A stretch of 64,000 bases of DNA from positions 89,948,401-90,012,400 of the forward strand of contig CM036162.1 in NCBI GenBank assembly GCA_020631735.1. Direction: 5' to 3'. Position numbers and translations under genes: made by a program. The stretch is from Saccharum officinarum (lineage: Eukaryota > Streptophyta > Magnoliopsida > Poales > Poaceae). Numbering within the stretch: the first letter of the stretch is position 1; every line of letters starts with the position of its first letter. The notes beneath the pieces are model-generated. The model had not been told where the DNA came from. It did not search any database and saw nothing but the letters and a program-made list of their open reading frames with translations. Shown here in pieces: positions 41,523 through 53,230 of the stretch.

Positions 41523-44355
41523 ATGGCCTTCGGAACTCTCGTCGCGTCGAGGCTGGCCAGGTCCGGCCGCACCCTCGCATCCGCCGTTGCCCAGGTCCGT
41601 GCCACCTCTGTTCCCGTGAACCTGCTATTTGCTTGCGGTTCGTGTCCCTTGGTCAAGGCCAATTTGTGGCGTTGCGCGTTCTTCTGATGATGTTTGGGTT
41701 GATGCGATGTGTTGATCTGTTCTCTGTTTTTGCGATCTGATTAGGGTCCCATGGCCCAGCGGACAGCGCCTCCTCTGCTCTCCAGGCTTGGAGCAGTAGC
41801 TCGTCTTCTCAGGTAATTAGGAACTCGAGATGTGTTGTCATTAATAGGTCCGTATCCATGGCAATTTGTCTCCTAAGTGAATGTTCTGCATGCAGCACAA
41901 AGCCGGTCGCGGCAGATGTCATCGGTATCGATCTAGGCACAACGAATTCCTGCGTCTCCGTCATGGAAGGAAAGGTGTGTTTTTTCTCTGTTCACTCCGA
42001 AATCTGCCATATTCTGTTATTTGTAAATGGGTTGTTGTATCCATCTGTAGTAGATGTAATGCTTGAATTGCTGAAATTGGTTTGGGTCAGCTGCTGTATC
42101 AATATGTACTTAATGTCATGGCTTGAAATTGCTGCAATTTGAGTGCATTCTGTCATGCTTGAATGCTGAAATTGGTTTGGGTCAGCAGCTGTCTCAATAT
42201 GCACGTAATGTCATGGCCTGAAATAGCTGCAGTTTGAGTACATTCTGTTATTTGTAAATGGGTTGTTGAATCCTTCTGTAGTAGTAGATATCATGCTTGA
42301 ATGTTGAAATTGGTTTGGGTCAGCTGCTGTCTCAATATGTACTTAATGTCATGGCTTGAAATTGCTGCAATTTGAGTACATGTTCTATTGGTTCTGGTTA
42401 TGATGCTGGTAGTCAGGAAGTGATTGTTGACTTTGCCTGTGTAGACACCACGGGTGATTGAAAATGCGGAAGGCGCGAGGACAACTCCCTCCATTGTTGC
42501 CAAGAATCAGAATGGTGACCTGCTGATCGGAATCACCGCGAGCCGGCAGGCGGTAACCAATGCCCAGAACACAATTCGTGGGTCGAAGCGTTTGATCGGT
42601 AGGACTTTTGATGACCCGCAGACCCAGAAGGAGATGAAGATGGTGCCTTACAAGATTGTCAAGGCACCGAATGGTGATGCCTGGGTGGAGTTGGGTGGCC
42701 AGCAGTACTCCCCTAGCCAGATTGGTGCATTTGTTCTCACTAAGATGAAGGAAACTGCAGAGGCTTACCTTGGCAAGACAGTCTCTAAGGCAGTTATTAC
42801 TGTCCCAGCTTATTTCAATGATGCTCAACGCCAGGCTACCAAGGATGCTGGTAGGATTGCTGGACTGGAGGTTATGAGGATTATCAATGAGCCCACTGCT
42901 GCAGCTTTGTCATATGGAATGAACAACAAGGAGGGCCTTATTGCTGTGTTTGACCTGGGTGGTGGCACATTTGATGTGTCAATCCTTGAGATATCAAATG
43001 GAGTTTTTGAGGTAATTTTCTTCTCATATCTTGTACATATTCTATATGCAGATGTTGAAAATGTAGTATATAATTCTTAATTCTGACACCTTATTCAGGT
43101 CAAGGCAACCAATGGTGATACTTTCCTTGGTGGTGAGGACTTTGATGGTGCACTGCTTGAGTATCTGGTTAGCGAGTTCAAGAAGTCAGACAACATTGAT
43201 CTGAGCAAGGACAAGTCAGCACTGCAAAGGCTCAGGGAAGCTGCTGAGAAGGCCAAGGTTGAGCTTTCCTCCACTATGCAGACTGAAATCAACCTCCCGT
43301 TTATCGCTGCTGATACCTCTGGTCCAAAGCACTTCAACATTACCTTGACCAGATCGAAGTTTGAGTCTCTTGTGAGCAATCTCATCGAGAGGACTCGCAT
43401 CCCTTGTGTGAACTGCCTCAAGGATGCTGGCATCTCCGCTAAGGAAATTGATGAGGTTCTACTGGTAGGTGGTATGACTAGAGTACCAAAGGTCCAGGAG
43501 GTTGTTTCTCAGATATTCAGCAAACCACCAAGCAAGGGTGTCAATCCTGATGAGGCTGTTGCCATGGGAGCTGCTATTCAGGGTGGCATTTTGAGGGGCG
43601 ATGTGAAGGAGCTCCTCTTGCTGGATGTCACACCTCTCTCCCTTGGTATTGAGACTCTTGGTGGCATCTTCACAAGGCTAATTAACAGGAACACCACAAT
43701 TCCAACCAAGAAGAGCCAGGTCTTCTCTACTGCCGCAGATAACCAGACACAGGTTGGAGTCAAGGTGCTTCAGGGTGAGAGGGAGATGGCTGCAGATAAC
43801 AAGCTCCTTGGCGAATTCCAGCTTGAAGGCATTCCACCAGCTCCAAGGGGCATGCCCCAGATTGAGGTTACCTTTGACATTGATGCCAATGGCATTGTGA
43901 AGGTGTCAGCTAAGGACAAAGCCACAGGCAAAGAACAAGAAATCACCATCAAGTCTTCTGGGGGTTTGTCAGAGGTTGACATTGAGAAGATGGTGAAGGA
44001 GGCTGAGCTACATGCTCAGAAGGATCAGGAAAGGAAGTCTCTTATTGATCTTAAGAACTCTGCAGATACCACGATCTACAGCATTGAGAAGAGTGTCAGC
44101 GAGTACAAGGACAAGGTACCTGCTGAAGTCACGAAGGAGATCGAGTCTGCTGTCTCTGATCTGAGGGCAGCTATGGCTGAGGATGATCTGGAGAAGATCA
44201 AGCAGAAGCTTGAAGCAGCAAACAAGGCTGTGTCAAAGATTGGAGAGCACATGCAACAAGGTGGTGGTGGCAGCTCCGGCAGCAGCGGCAGCAGTAGCGG
44301 CGGAGACCAGACTCCAGAAGCTGAGTACCAGGACGCAAAGGAAGCCAAGATGTAG
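41523..44355 (+). CDS. mtHSC70: Mitochondrial HSP70 (DnaK-type chaperone), five coding exons
   Basis: Exons are 41523-41594, 41745-41812, 41896-41974, 42445-43011 and 43099-44355. All introns are GT..AG and the total is 2043 bases, 680 residues plus TAG. The N-terminus ([20 protein letters not shown]) is an Arg/Ser-rich mitochondrial presequence lacking acidic residues. The ATPase domain has the phosphate-1 loop [13 protein letters not shown], then [29 protein letters not shown] and phosphate-2 [14 protein letters not shown]. The substrate-binding domain (about 440-600) and a lid with a Gly/Ser-rich stretch and the acidic C-terminus [12 protein letters not shown] follow. The length is normal for plant mtHSP70. 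It powers import through the inner membrane with TIM44 and folds matrix proteins. No defects were seen. Intron 3 holds tandem repeats. It converges on WAK1, with 548 bp between the stop codons. Confidence 0.95.
42010..42382 (+). repeat. Three degenerate tandem repeats in mtHSP70 intron 3
   Basis: The block GCTGAAATTGGTTTGGGTCAG through AATGTCATGGCTTGAAATTG and GCAATTTGAGTACAT occurs three times (about 42072-42150, 42170-42245, 42305-42382). ATTCTGTTATTTGTAAATGGG occurs twice. The identical block is in the second copy. Confidence 0.8.
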
Positions 44356-44902
44356 GTTGAACCTGCATCAAGTCTCTACTTTTGCATGTACCCATTTAGG
44401 AAGTAATATTACCTGCCTCCGGTTTCTTAGCTTTCTGTGAGGGTTAAGAGAATTGTAATTTTTGATGTCAAATTTTGGGTCACGGATAAATTGTGAGGGG
44501 AACAAACTCATAAGTTAATTGAGCCATTTATATACTCCTGACGTCCTTTCAACTTTTGTCCATTGCTGCTCTTGTTTGTTGATCTTGATTGTGTCATAAA
44601 TAGGAATAGGAATAGGAATAGGAATGTTTGTCTGGTTAATATACTTTGCTAGTCCAGTTATTTCGACTTGCAAATTGCATCAATGCTTATGCACTGGATA
44701 CCGCAGTTATCCATGGCTTCATATGAGCAACAAAGTCCCAGAGAAGATTTTGTCGCGTCTTTGCGTTTTTTTCATGTTGATAATGTAACAGTAGAATAAC
44801 ATATAAATCCTACGAAATCATTGTACAGCCAAGAAAAATGTGCTGTATCTGTCTGTTATATGGAAGGTGGTAATGAAATGTAATATTATTTACAGTGGCC
44901 AG
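44356..44902. terminator. Convergent 3' regions of mtHSP70 and WAK1
   Basis: This 547 bp holds both 3' UTRs. It contains a (GGAATA)n microsatellite near 44602-44626. The part from about 44515 is repeated at 53972-54360 next to WAK2. I could not place the polyadenylation sites. Confidence 0.5.
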
Positions 44903-47469
44903 CTAACGCCCTGATTCCAAGCCCATGGCAGCTCTCTTTGTGATGCTGAAATTTCCAGTGGTAGCGGTCGAGTTGACTGTAGACGGCTCTCCAAGCAACT
45001 TGTCCAATTCTTCAGGATTCTCATGTGCCCATGGATGTTGCATGATCTTCCTCAGCCTATCAAGCTTATCTGCGACTTCCTTCATCGTTGGCCTATTCAC
45101 ACCACTCATCTCTAAGCACTGCCTCGCTAACTCTGCAATCTCCTCAAGATACTCGATATTCTCACTGTTCTTGATCTGATCATCTACGATATCCTCAAGC
45201 TTATTTTCCTTCATCGCATACAGAAACCTCATCGACAGACTCCTGTCGTTCTCAGGCCCTTCGAGGTTGAACGCCTTCTTGCCCGTGAGCAACTCTAGGA
45301 GAACAACTCCAAAGCTGTACACGTCGCTCTTGTCTGTCAACTCGTATGTCTGCATGTACTCCGGATCAAGGTACCCGCACGTCCCTTGGACAACCGTGAC
45401 AAACTGTGACTTGTCATTCGGCGCCAGGATGGACGCGCCAAAATCGGAGACTTTGGCCGTGTAGTCACCGTCAAGGAGGATGTTGGTCGACTTGACGTCG
45501 CCGTGGAGGATCGGCGGCGACGCGCAGGAATGGAGGTAGGCCAACGCCTCGGCAGACTCGTAGGCGATCCTCAGGCGAGAGTCCAGCGAGACGTGCTGCT
45601 GCCGGCAGTGGTCGCCGTGGATGAGATCGAACAGCGTGCCGTTTGGGATGAACTCGTAGACGAGCATGGGGACCTCGACCTCGAGGCAGCAGCCGAGGAG
45701 CTTGACGATGTTCCTGTGGTTGATCTGGGACAGGATGAGCATCTCCTTGCCGAACTCTTTCTTCTGCTGCTCGTCGATCGTCATGCACCGCTTCACGGCG
45801 ATCTCGGTGCCGCTCTTCAGGACGCCCTTGTAGACGGTTCCGTGGCCTCCGTGGCCGAGGACTCGCTGCGCGTCGAAATTGACCGTGGCTTGCTGCAGTT
45901 CTTCTTCGGAGAAGATCGTGAACGCGGCGCGCCTGGTGGTGCTGTGATTTCATCTCCTCGAATAGAAGCAGACCGCCGTGCCGTCGGAAATACCTCTGCT
46001 TGATGCGGTGCAGCTTTCGCCGTTCTTGGACCAGGTATAAACAAGTAATAACAATCACAAGAGTCACGAGTCCAACACTTGCACCTGCAGCATCAGGATT
46101 CGAAATGAAGGTTCAGACTGACGCCTTTTGTAAACTCTTGGAAAAGGGACTAAAATATTTATTGGCAGAAAAACATCTACTAGGCTCCCAGCAGGGAGTT
46201 TCCTAATAATGCAACTTTATTCTCCAGCGACGTACCAACAACCGGCACCATCCAAGTTGACCTCTGACTTTTGACGCAAACGCCATTGATCATGTTTCTT
46301 CCTCGTGGGCATGAACATGTGAAATTCCCGAGTGTATTTTCGCATATTCCAGCGCAGGGGTAAGTAACATTGTCCAAGCACTCGTTAATATCTGAAATCG
46401 CATAAAAAATTGCATCTTTTGAAATCGTGGATGAAAAACAGTGGACCCTGGGCAAGAGGGACGAACGAACGGATTACTTCGAAAAAAAGAGGGACGAACC
46501 TGTGCATCCATCTACGATGTATGGGTTGCCTTCGAATCCTTTGGAGCACCTACAGCGGTAGCCGGCGGCATCACTATAGACACAGTCGCTATGGTCGCTA
46601 ACGCACGCATATGCAGTCTCGTTGGCTCTGGCTTCTTCACACGTCTTCCTAGTGATCCCCCACTCCATCACCACCGGGGTCCTCGAGTTGTCCGAGTCGT
46701 AGAACGCCGTCGAGGTGAGGTAGGTGGTGCTGAAGTTGAAGGCCGCGCTCTCCATCACGGTGATGTAGTTGCAGGGGAATTTCCTCCATATCTGGGTGGT
46801 GTTGTAGAGCTCGTTGAAGAAGCCTTTGTAATACTGGACGCCTCTCGGGAGCTCCGCCAGGCAGCAGCCAGCGGTGCCGGAGCATGAGCCGTTCTTGGGT
46901 GTGTCGTCGCATGTCGACATGCAGCCGATTATGTACTGCACATGTACACTACATATATCAGCTAGGCGCAGAGTTTGGACATGTACATAAACACAACACA
47001 GAGAGTCCAAGAACACCAGGTATTGTTAACTGAGTACACTTACAGAGTCGCTCCGCATGTAGGCCATGCTATTGCACCCGAGGACGACGATCTTGTTGTC
47101 GTCCGCCGACAGAACATAGGGCTCGGTGGTATAGTTGACCCACGCGTTGTTGTAGAACATGTCGCCGGAGGTCCGGTTGTAGCACTGCCGAGAGATAAAA
47201 TTCTTGAACCAGGCCTTGCCATCCTCCACGGAGATCCTGGTCACCTCCGAGTTCTTGTCGAGCAGCTTGGTGGCGCCATCCTCGGCGGTGGTGCAGTTGA
47301 GCCAGAAGCCGGCGTGGATGGCGCACCGCGGGTCCAAGCTGAACGGGTACGGGACGTCGATGTCGCCGCACCTCGCCATCGTTGGGCAGCCGGGACTCGG
47401 CGCCGCGGTGGCGAGCACCCACGCAGCCCGAAGGCATGAGATCAGAAGGAGCCGTGAGGACCAGTCCAT
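44903..47469 (-). pseudogene. WAK: Wall-associated receptor kinase, copy 1, with frame break before the kinase
   Basis: Minus-strand exons are 47469-47044, 46935-46500, 46391-46236 and 46084-44903. The signal peptide (MDWSSRLLLISCLRAAWVL) is followed by the galacturonan-binding GUB_WAK segment (CGDIDVPYPFSLDPRCAI), an EGF-like segment (GYRCRCSKGFEGNPY) and a calcium-binding EGF (DINECLDNVTYPC). A transmembrane helix (GLVTLVIVITCLYL) and the kinase follow. The kinase has Lys in EIAVKRCM, catalytic loop ILHGDVKSTN (non-RD, HGD), DFG and APE-region PEYMQTYELTDKSDVYSFG, ending ESGR before TAG 44903. The exons sum to 2200 bases, one more than a multiple of three. The transmembrane frame reads FEEMKSQ and leaves frame at about 45950, while the kinase frame opens just after a TGA there. 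WAKs sense pectin fragments at the cell wall. It is a pseudogene, or carries a base-call error; the other domains look intact. Confidence 0.85.
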
Positions 47470-47869
47470 GGCAGACGGGATGTCTGCCTGCGGCTGCTCG
47501 GATGTCCTTTGGATCTACTTGTTGGCACTTGGCTGCAGGCTAAAAGCAGAGTGACCTCGGCTAACACAATGTTGTCAAGTGTGAAAGCACAAGGCAGGAA
47601 ATGCCAAGGCGTCCTGGGGTTGGTTACTACGAGGCATCCTTCCGTTGACAAATGCCTTTGGTTAGCTCTAAACATTTTTATCATATTTTAATAGAAAGAG
47701 AGAGAAACTGTTTTTGATCAAGAGCTAAGCTCTTGCATGTAATTCAAAGTTATGTGAGAGTTTCGTATGAGGCTATCCATGTTAAAAACATGTGCTAAAG
47801 ATTAGTACTATTGGAGGTGTTGGCTTAGAGCTAGCAACTAGCTCTAACCATTGCGGGTGCCCTTGTAGT
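47470..47869. other. WAK1 upstream region
   Basis: Putative promoter DNA, AT-rich from about 47680, with an AGAGAGAG run near 47697. No gene seen. Confidence 0.35.
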
Positions 47870-48896
47870 GACCGAGTCTTCTCTAATTGAATAACAGTAA
47901 CGCGTTTGTACGGCACAATCAGGTATTTTTGTCACAAGGCCAGCTCTCGTAAGAAAAGTATATCAGAATGGTAGACGCCTCAAAATGCCCACTGTCAGGT
48001 TGTATAAAAAAATATGGCAAGGCAGTAGCAACATTATACTTCGATAATAGATTAATCTTGTGATTGCCGTCATCTGTTGCAGCATCATGTTCAACGCAGA
48101 AGATACACATGTGATGAGATTACCTGGGCTCTAGAAACCACAGGCGAATACTCCACACGCTCAGCCTACAAAATCCAATTTTTTTTAGAAAGGACGGCAA
48201 AATCTTTGCCGCAATTTTTATTAGACGAAGAAAAGAAAAAAAAACAAGATTATTTGCCTACAAAATCCAATTCAGCAGACAACACAAGTTATCCTTCCCA
48301 AACTGATCCGGAAAGAAAAAGAGCCACCGCTGGTCAAATTCTTTGCCTAGCTCCTCTTGCAAAACCGGCTATGGACGAATGGCAGATTGGTGCTAAGGGG
48401 ATGGAGGTATGACTATGCAGAAGGAACCTGGAGATAGTGCTACACTTTTTGTTGAATGCCCTTTCAGTAAAGAAGTTTGGAAGAAAATGAGCTGCTGGAG
48501 CAAATGCCATAGTCTGAATCCTGCAAACTAGAAACCAGAGCTCGACACTCAAAGCTGGTTCCTAGAACTGACAATCGCCGGATAACCACTCTCTTGCGTT
48601 GATGGTAATCTGGACCATCGGGAAACAACGGGCACAATCAACGGACACAATAATAATGACCAAGTCCTCTCTAATTGAATAACAGTAACTCGTCTATGTA
48701 CGGCACAATAAGGTATTTTCGTCACAAGAACAATGGCCCAGCTCTCATCAGAAAAGCATATCAAAATGGTAGACGCCTCAAAATGCCCACTGTCAGGTTG
48801 TATAAGAAAATGTGGCAAGGCAGTAGCAGTATTATACTTCGATAATAGACTAATCTCGTGATTGCCGTCATCAATTGCTGCATCAATGCATCATGT
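47870..48896. repeat. Two ~220-bp direct repeats flanking a LINE-derived fragment
   Basis: The left copy 47870-48091 and right copy 48658-48896 share order and words (CTCTAATTGAATAACAGTAAC, GGTAGACGCCTCAAAATGCC, TACTTCGATAATAGA, GTGATTGCCGTCATC) at about 88-90% identity. They lack TG..CA ends, primer-binding site and target duplication, so they are not LTRs. A segmental duplication with the LINE fragment between the copies is the simpler reading. Confidence 0.75.
48077..48620 (+). pseudogene. Fragment of a non-LTR (LINE) reverse-transcriptase polyprotein, C-terminal zf-RVT region
   Basis: The + strand frame reads DEITWALETTGEYSTRSAYKIQFF, matching the WxxxxxGxYSxxSAY pattern before the zf-RVT domain of plant LINE polyproteins. 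Downstream, with frame changes, comes sequence similar to the terminal 'CPFSKEVWKKMSCWSKCHS' segment (about 48455-48515). No RT core is present. Heavily degraded. Confidence 0.6.
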
Positions 48897-49491
48897 AAGC
48901 TTCATTGTTTTCTTGATGATGATTTTTTCTTCTTATTCTCAACTGAGAATACGGAGGGCTAGTTTGGATACACCAATTTCTAATGAGAATGATTGATCCA
49001 AACTAGCCCAAAGGCCCTGGGTTTCAAGATGGTAATGTGATCCTCAAACAATGTTGTTTTGGTTAGTTATCTCTGCTCCCCAACCCTACACCCATGAGAA
49101 TTCCACTTATCGATTGTGAAATGATATTGTTGTGGAACCATGTTGAATCAGCCTGTTCCCAGTACGGTGGACAGGACAGCTACCCAGCCAAGCATCATCA
49201 AATGCAGAACTCTGGTACAAGGTCCCCAATAGCTGCTAAATTATAGTAGTATGCAATCTTATGAGACATCCCAGCAACATGACAAGTCCAAAGGACAAGA
49301 AATAGTGACCTTGAAATGCTCTTGGACAAAATTGTTTCCCCTCAAGTTCCACTACAATTCCAATTTGTTTGCAACGGCAGAACGGAGGAAAATGGTCCTA
49401 TTTATAGTATACTGAATTAGTAGCGCTCAAATCGTTAGCACAAGCTCGTCCCTGAAGATAAATAACTAGTTCCTATGTTCCCTCAGCACAT
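48897..49491. other. Intergenic DNA left of the LINE, no gene seen
   Basis: Mixed sequence. AACTAGCCC/GGGCTAGTTTGGATA words near 48956-49015 form an inverted pair (CTAGTTTGGATCAATCATTC against GAATGATTGATCCAAACTAG), possibly a small MITE. Nothing else. Confidence 0.35.
48958..49010. repeat. Short inverted repeat, possible MITE remnant
   Basis: GGCTAGTTTGGATACACCAA and the complement of AATGATTGATCCAAACTAGCC share GGCTAGTTTGGAT. They flank only about 15 bases, so the structure is a small hairpin. Confidence 0.5.
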
Positions 49492-49507
49492 TCAAAGTAT
49501 CAAGGAC

Positions 49508-52313
49508 GACGACAACAACAACATAGCCTTTTGTCCCAAGCAAGTTGGGGTAGGCTAGAGATGAAACCCAAAAGAGACGAGAAAACAGGGAGACACATAA
49601 AGGGACAAAAAGAGCACAAGACAAAAAGAGGTCACGGTTCAGGCACGTTGATTGCCAATCTCCAAGCGCTCCTATCTATAGCTAAATCCTTGGGGATATT
49701 CCACTCCTTAAGATCTCTCTTAACAGACTCGTCCCAAGTTAGTTTAGGTCGACCTCTACCGCTCTTTACATTATCGGCCCGCTTTAGAACTCTACTACGC
49801 ACCGGCGCCTCAGGAGGCCTCCGTTGGACATGTCCAAACCATCTCAACCGATGTTGAATCAATTTCTCCTCAATTGGAGCCACCCCAACCCTATCCCGAA
49901 TATCGTCGTTCCGGACTCTATCCCTCCTTGTGTGCCCACAACACCAACGCAACATACGCATCTCTGCTACACTCAATTGTTGGACATATCGCCTTTTTGT
50001 AGGCCAACACTCAGCACCGTATAACATCGCCGGACGAATCGCCGTCCTATAGAACTTACCTTTCAGCTTCTGAGGCACCCTTTTGTCACAGATGACGCCA
50101 GAAGCTTGACGCTATTTCAACCAGCCGGCTGAAATTATATACCTAACATCTTCATCAATGTCTCCGTCCTTTTGTAGCATCGACCCTAAATACCAAAAAG
50201 TATCCTTCTTGGCCACCACTTGCCCATCGAGGCTAACGTCTCCCTCCTCATGTCTAGTCGCGCTGAAATCGCACCTCATGTACTCGGTCTTAGTCCTACT
50301 AAGTTTGAACCCTTTCGACTCTAACGTTTGCCTCTATAGTTCTAACTTCCTATTAACCCCTGCCCTACTGTCGTCAACTAGCACCACATCATCAGCAAAG
50401 AGCATACACCAAGGGATACCACCTTGTATGTCCCTTGTGACCTCATCCATCACCAAAGCAAATAAATAAGGACTCAAAGCTGACCCCTGATGCAGTCCTA
50501 TTTTAATTGGAAAGTCACTGGTGTCGCCATCACATGTTCGGACAAACGTCACCACATCCCTGTACATATCCTTGATGAGGGTAACGTACTTAGTTGGGAC
50601 TTTGTGCTTTTCCAAGGCCCACCACATGACATTTCTCGGTACTTTGTCATATGCCTTCTCGAGGTCAATAAAGATCATGTGCAAGTCCTTCTTCTGCTCC
50701 CTATATCTCTCCATCAATTGTCGTAATAAGAAAATTGCCTCCATGGTCGACCTACCAGGCATGAATCCAAATTGATTTTGGGTCACATGTGTCACTCTCC
50801 TTAGGCGATGCTCGATAACCCTCTCCCAGAGCTTCATCGTATGGCTTATCAATTTAATCCCACGGTAGTTAGTACAACTTTGAACATCTCCCTTGTTCTT
50901 GAAGATATGTACTAATATACTTCTCCTCCATTCTTCAGGCATCTTGTTAGACCGAAAAATAAGGTTAAAAAGCTTAGTTAACCATACTATCGCTTTGGCG
51001 CCTAGGTATCTCCACACCTCAATGGGGATACCATCAGGGCCCATCGCTTTACCTTCCTTCATCCTCTTCAAAGCCTCTCCGATCTCTGTCTCCTGAATTC
51101 TCCTCACAAAGCTTCTGTTGGTATCGTCGAATGAGTCGTCCAACTCAAGGGTAGGACCCTCATTCTCCCCATTAAACAGCTTGTCGAAGTACTCTCTCCA
51201 TCTGTCCTTGATCTCCTCATCCTTCACCAGAAGTCGATCTGTCCCATCCTTGATGCATTTTATTTGGTTGATGCTCCTTGTCTTCCTCTCGCGGATTCTA
51301 GCCATCCTATAAATGTCCTTCTCCCCTTCCTTTGTGCCTAGCCGCTGATAAAGGCCATCATACGCCTGACCTTTTGCTACACTCACAGCTCGCTTTGCAA
51401 CCCTCTTCGCTATTTTATAGCTCTCGATGTTGGCTGCACTCTTGTCATGGTGGAGACGCTTGAAACACTCCTTCTTCTCCCTAATAGCCCTTTGCACCTC
51501 GTCATTCCTCCACCATGTGTCTTTCGCTTCCCGTTTGCCTCCCCTACTCACGCCAAACACTTCCGAAGCCACCTTCCGGACACATGTTGCCATCTTTAGC
51601 CACATGTCGTCGGCATCTTCTCCTTCTTCCCAAGGCCCCTCGTCTAGCATCCTCTCCTTAAACGTTTGCGCTGCTTCCCCTCTAAGCTTCCACCACTTCG
51701 TTCTCGCAATCTTGGCCCGTTTGTCCCGGTGGACACGTACTCGAAAGCGAAAGTCCGCCACCACAAGCTTATGTTGAGGGACAACACACTCCCCAGGTAA
51801 CACCTTACAATCAAAGCAAGCACGTCTATCCTCCCTCCTTGCAAGGATAAAGTCGATCTGGCTCGAGTGTTGTCCACTACGAAAGGTTACTAGATGAGAT
51901 TCCCTCTTCCTAAAGAGGGTGTTCGCTATCAACAAGTCATAGGCCAGCGCGAAGTTCAAAACATCCTCCCCCTCTTGATTCCTACTACCATACCCGAACC
52001 CCCCGTGCACCGGCTCGAAACCTACATTAGTCGCACCAACATGGCCGTTGAGGTCTCCTCCTATAAAGAGTTTCTCGCCGATAGGCACGGTACTAACCAT
52101 GCTATCAAGATCTTTCCAAAACTGCCTCTTGGTGCCCTCGCTAAGACCTACCTGAGGGGCATAGGCACTGATCACATTTAGAGCCGAATCTCCAACTACC
52201 AGCTTGACCAAGATAATCCGGTCGTCATGCCTCCTAACATCAACGACTCCATCCTTAAGGCTCCTATCGATCAAGATGCCTACACCATTCCTACCCGATG
52301 TTGTCCCCGTGTA
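49508..52313 (-). mobile_element. 5'-truncated RTE-type LINE with 16-bp target duplication
   Basis: TCAAAGTATCAAGGAC occurs at 49492-49507 and exactly again at 52314-52329, bounding 2806 bp. On the minus strand the element ends in a short (TTG)n/(GTC)n tail next to the left copy, the usual RTE tail. The 5' end is cut inside the endonuclease, as expected for incomplete target-primed reverse transcription. The perfect target duplication suggests a fairly recent insertion, though the ORF already has defects. Confidence 0.9.
49632..52313 (-). pseudogene. RTE-type LINE polyprotein: endonuclease (partial) and reverse transcriptase
   Basis: The main frame is 52274-50334 (646 residues) and reads on upstream to the truncation. 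The apurinic-type endonuclease remnant has [18 protein letters not shown] and the [10 protein letters not shown] motif. Reverse transcriptase follows with [68 protein letters not shown] and the catalytic [11 protein letters not shown] stop at 50331 interrupts the thumb. The frame then resumes as a C-terminal part ending 49632 (MLYGAECWPTKRR, RMLRWCCGHTRRDR, RWFGHVQRRPPEAPVR), which is typical of plant RTE-clade elements. There is a further stop near 50110. It copied LINE RNA into the genome; it is not functional now. Confidence 0.88.
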
Positions 52314-52329
52314 TCAAAGTATCAAGGAC

Positions 52330-52867
52330 ACTACAGAAAAATGTCCACAATCTCAGATATCCAAACTTTGCGTTCACGGAGGAAAAAAGATTGTGTTTCA
52401 TTTGACGCTGATCCAAATCTAAATATTTCTGATGATAGGCATATTGAAGGTTATTGCGACCTTGTGGCGACTGTAATCTTACATAGGTTTTCTGTTTCCC
52501 AACCCAAAAAATAGTCTCCGTGTACTGGTGACAAATTTTGTGAAATATATTGTACACGTTTTAAAGATTACTTTATGAACTACTCTATGAAAACGAGTCA
52601 TATAAACGTTGAGCCAATACCTCAAAGGGCGTGGTTAGTGCCCGGATGTCCAGACGCTAGCCCTCCGTCCGGACGCTCGCGCCGTTGCACCTGCCTCAGC
52701 CTGCTGCGCCTGCCCGCCCACGCCTGCTACTGCTACGTGCCCACTTGCTACTGCTGCACATGTTGCATGCTGCCGCACGCCCACGCATGCACGTGGGGAC
52801 CACCTAAGCCTGCCCTCGCTTTCCGCGCCTAACACCGAGGCGAGACAGTAATAGGCGAGGAGAGAGA
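52330..52867. other. Intergenic DNA with GC-rich patch
   Basis: AT-rich to about 52630, then GC-rich (52640-52830) with repeated TGCTACTGCT/CACGCC words. The open frames there reflect composition. No gene seen. Confidence 0.35.
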
Positions 52868-53230
52868 TGCAACACCCGATCTATTTTTAAAACATCCCGA
52901 TGCAACAATTACAACATACTTCTAAAGACATAAAACATTTGAAACATGCGTCTAAAACACTTGTAAAAACACCTGAAAAAACACTTAAAATCATTGCAAA
53001 ACATATGCAACAGCTAGATAAAACACTTGTAAAATATGTGTGAAAACATATGGCAACATCTAGATAAACACACTTGCAACGTACAGTCGGAAAAAAAGAT
53101 AAAACATTGAGAACAGAAACTTGCAACATACATATAAACATATGCAACATCTCGATCTACTTTTGCAACATCCATCTAAAATACATGTAACATACCCATA
53201 ACACATCTAAAACACTTGAAATGTACGCTT
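52868..53230. repeat. Degenerate tandem repeat (AACATxxxTCTAAAACACTTG-type)
   Basis: Words such as GCAACAT, CATCTAGATAAAACACTTG, AAACATxTGxAAACA and ATCTACTTTTGCAACATCC recur every 20-40 bases in shifting order. This texture is common in the terminal regions of some large grass DNA transposons, but I cannot assign the superfamily. The GC-rich stretch at 53240-53770 next to it usually accompanies it. Confidence 0.6.

Noticed and set aside
45471..46067. 198-residue minus-strand frame as a separate gene
   Set aside because: Only its first ~45 residues (transmembrane and juxtamembrane) are real WAK sequence. The rest is the kinase exon read out of frame after the break.
47870..48896. LTR pair of a small retrotransposon
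   Set aside because: There are no TG..CA ends, primer-binding site, polypurine tract or target duplication, and the content is a LINE fragment.
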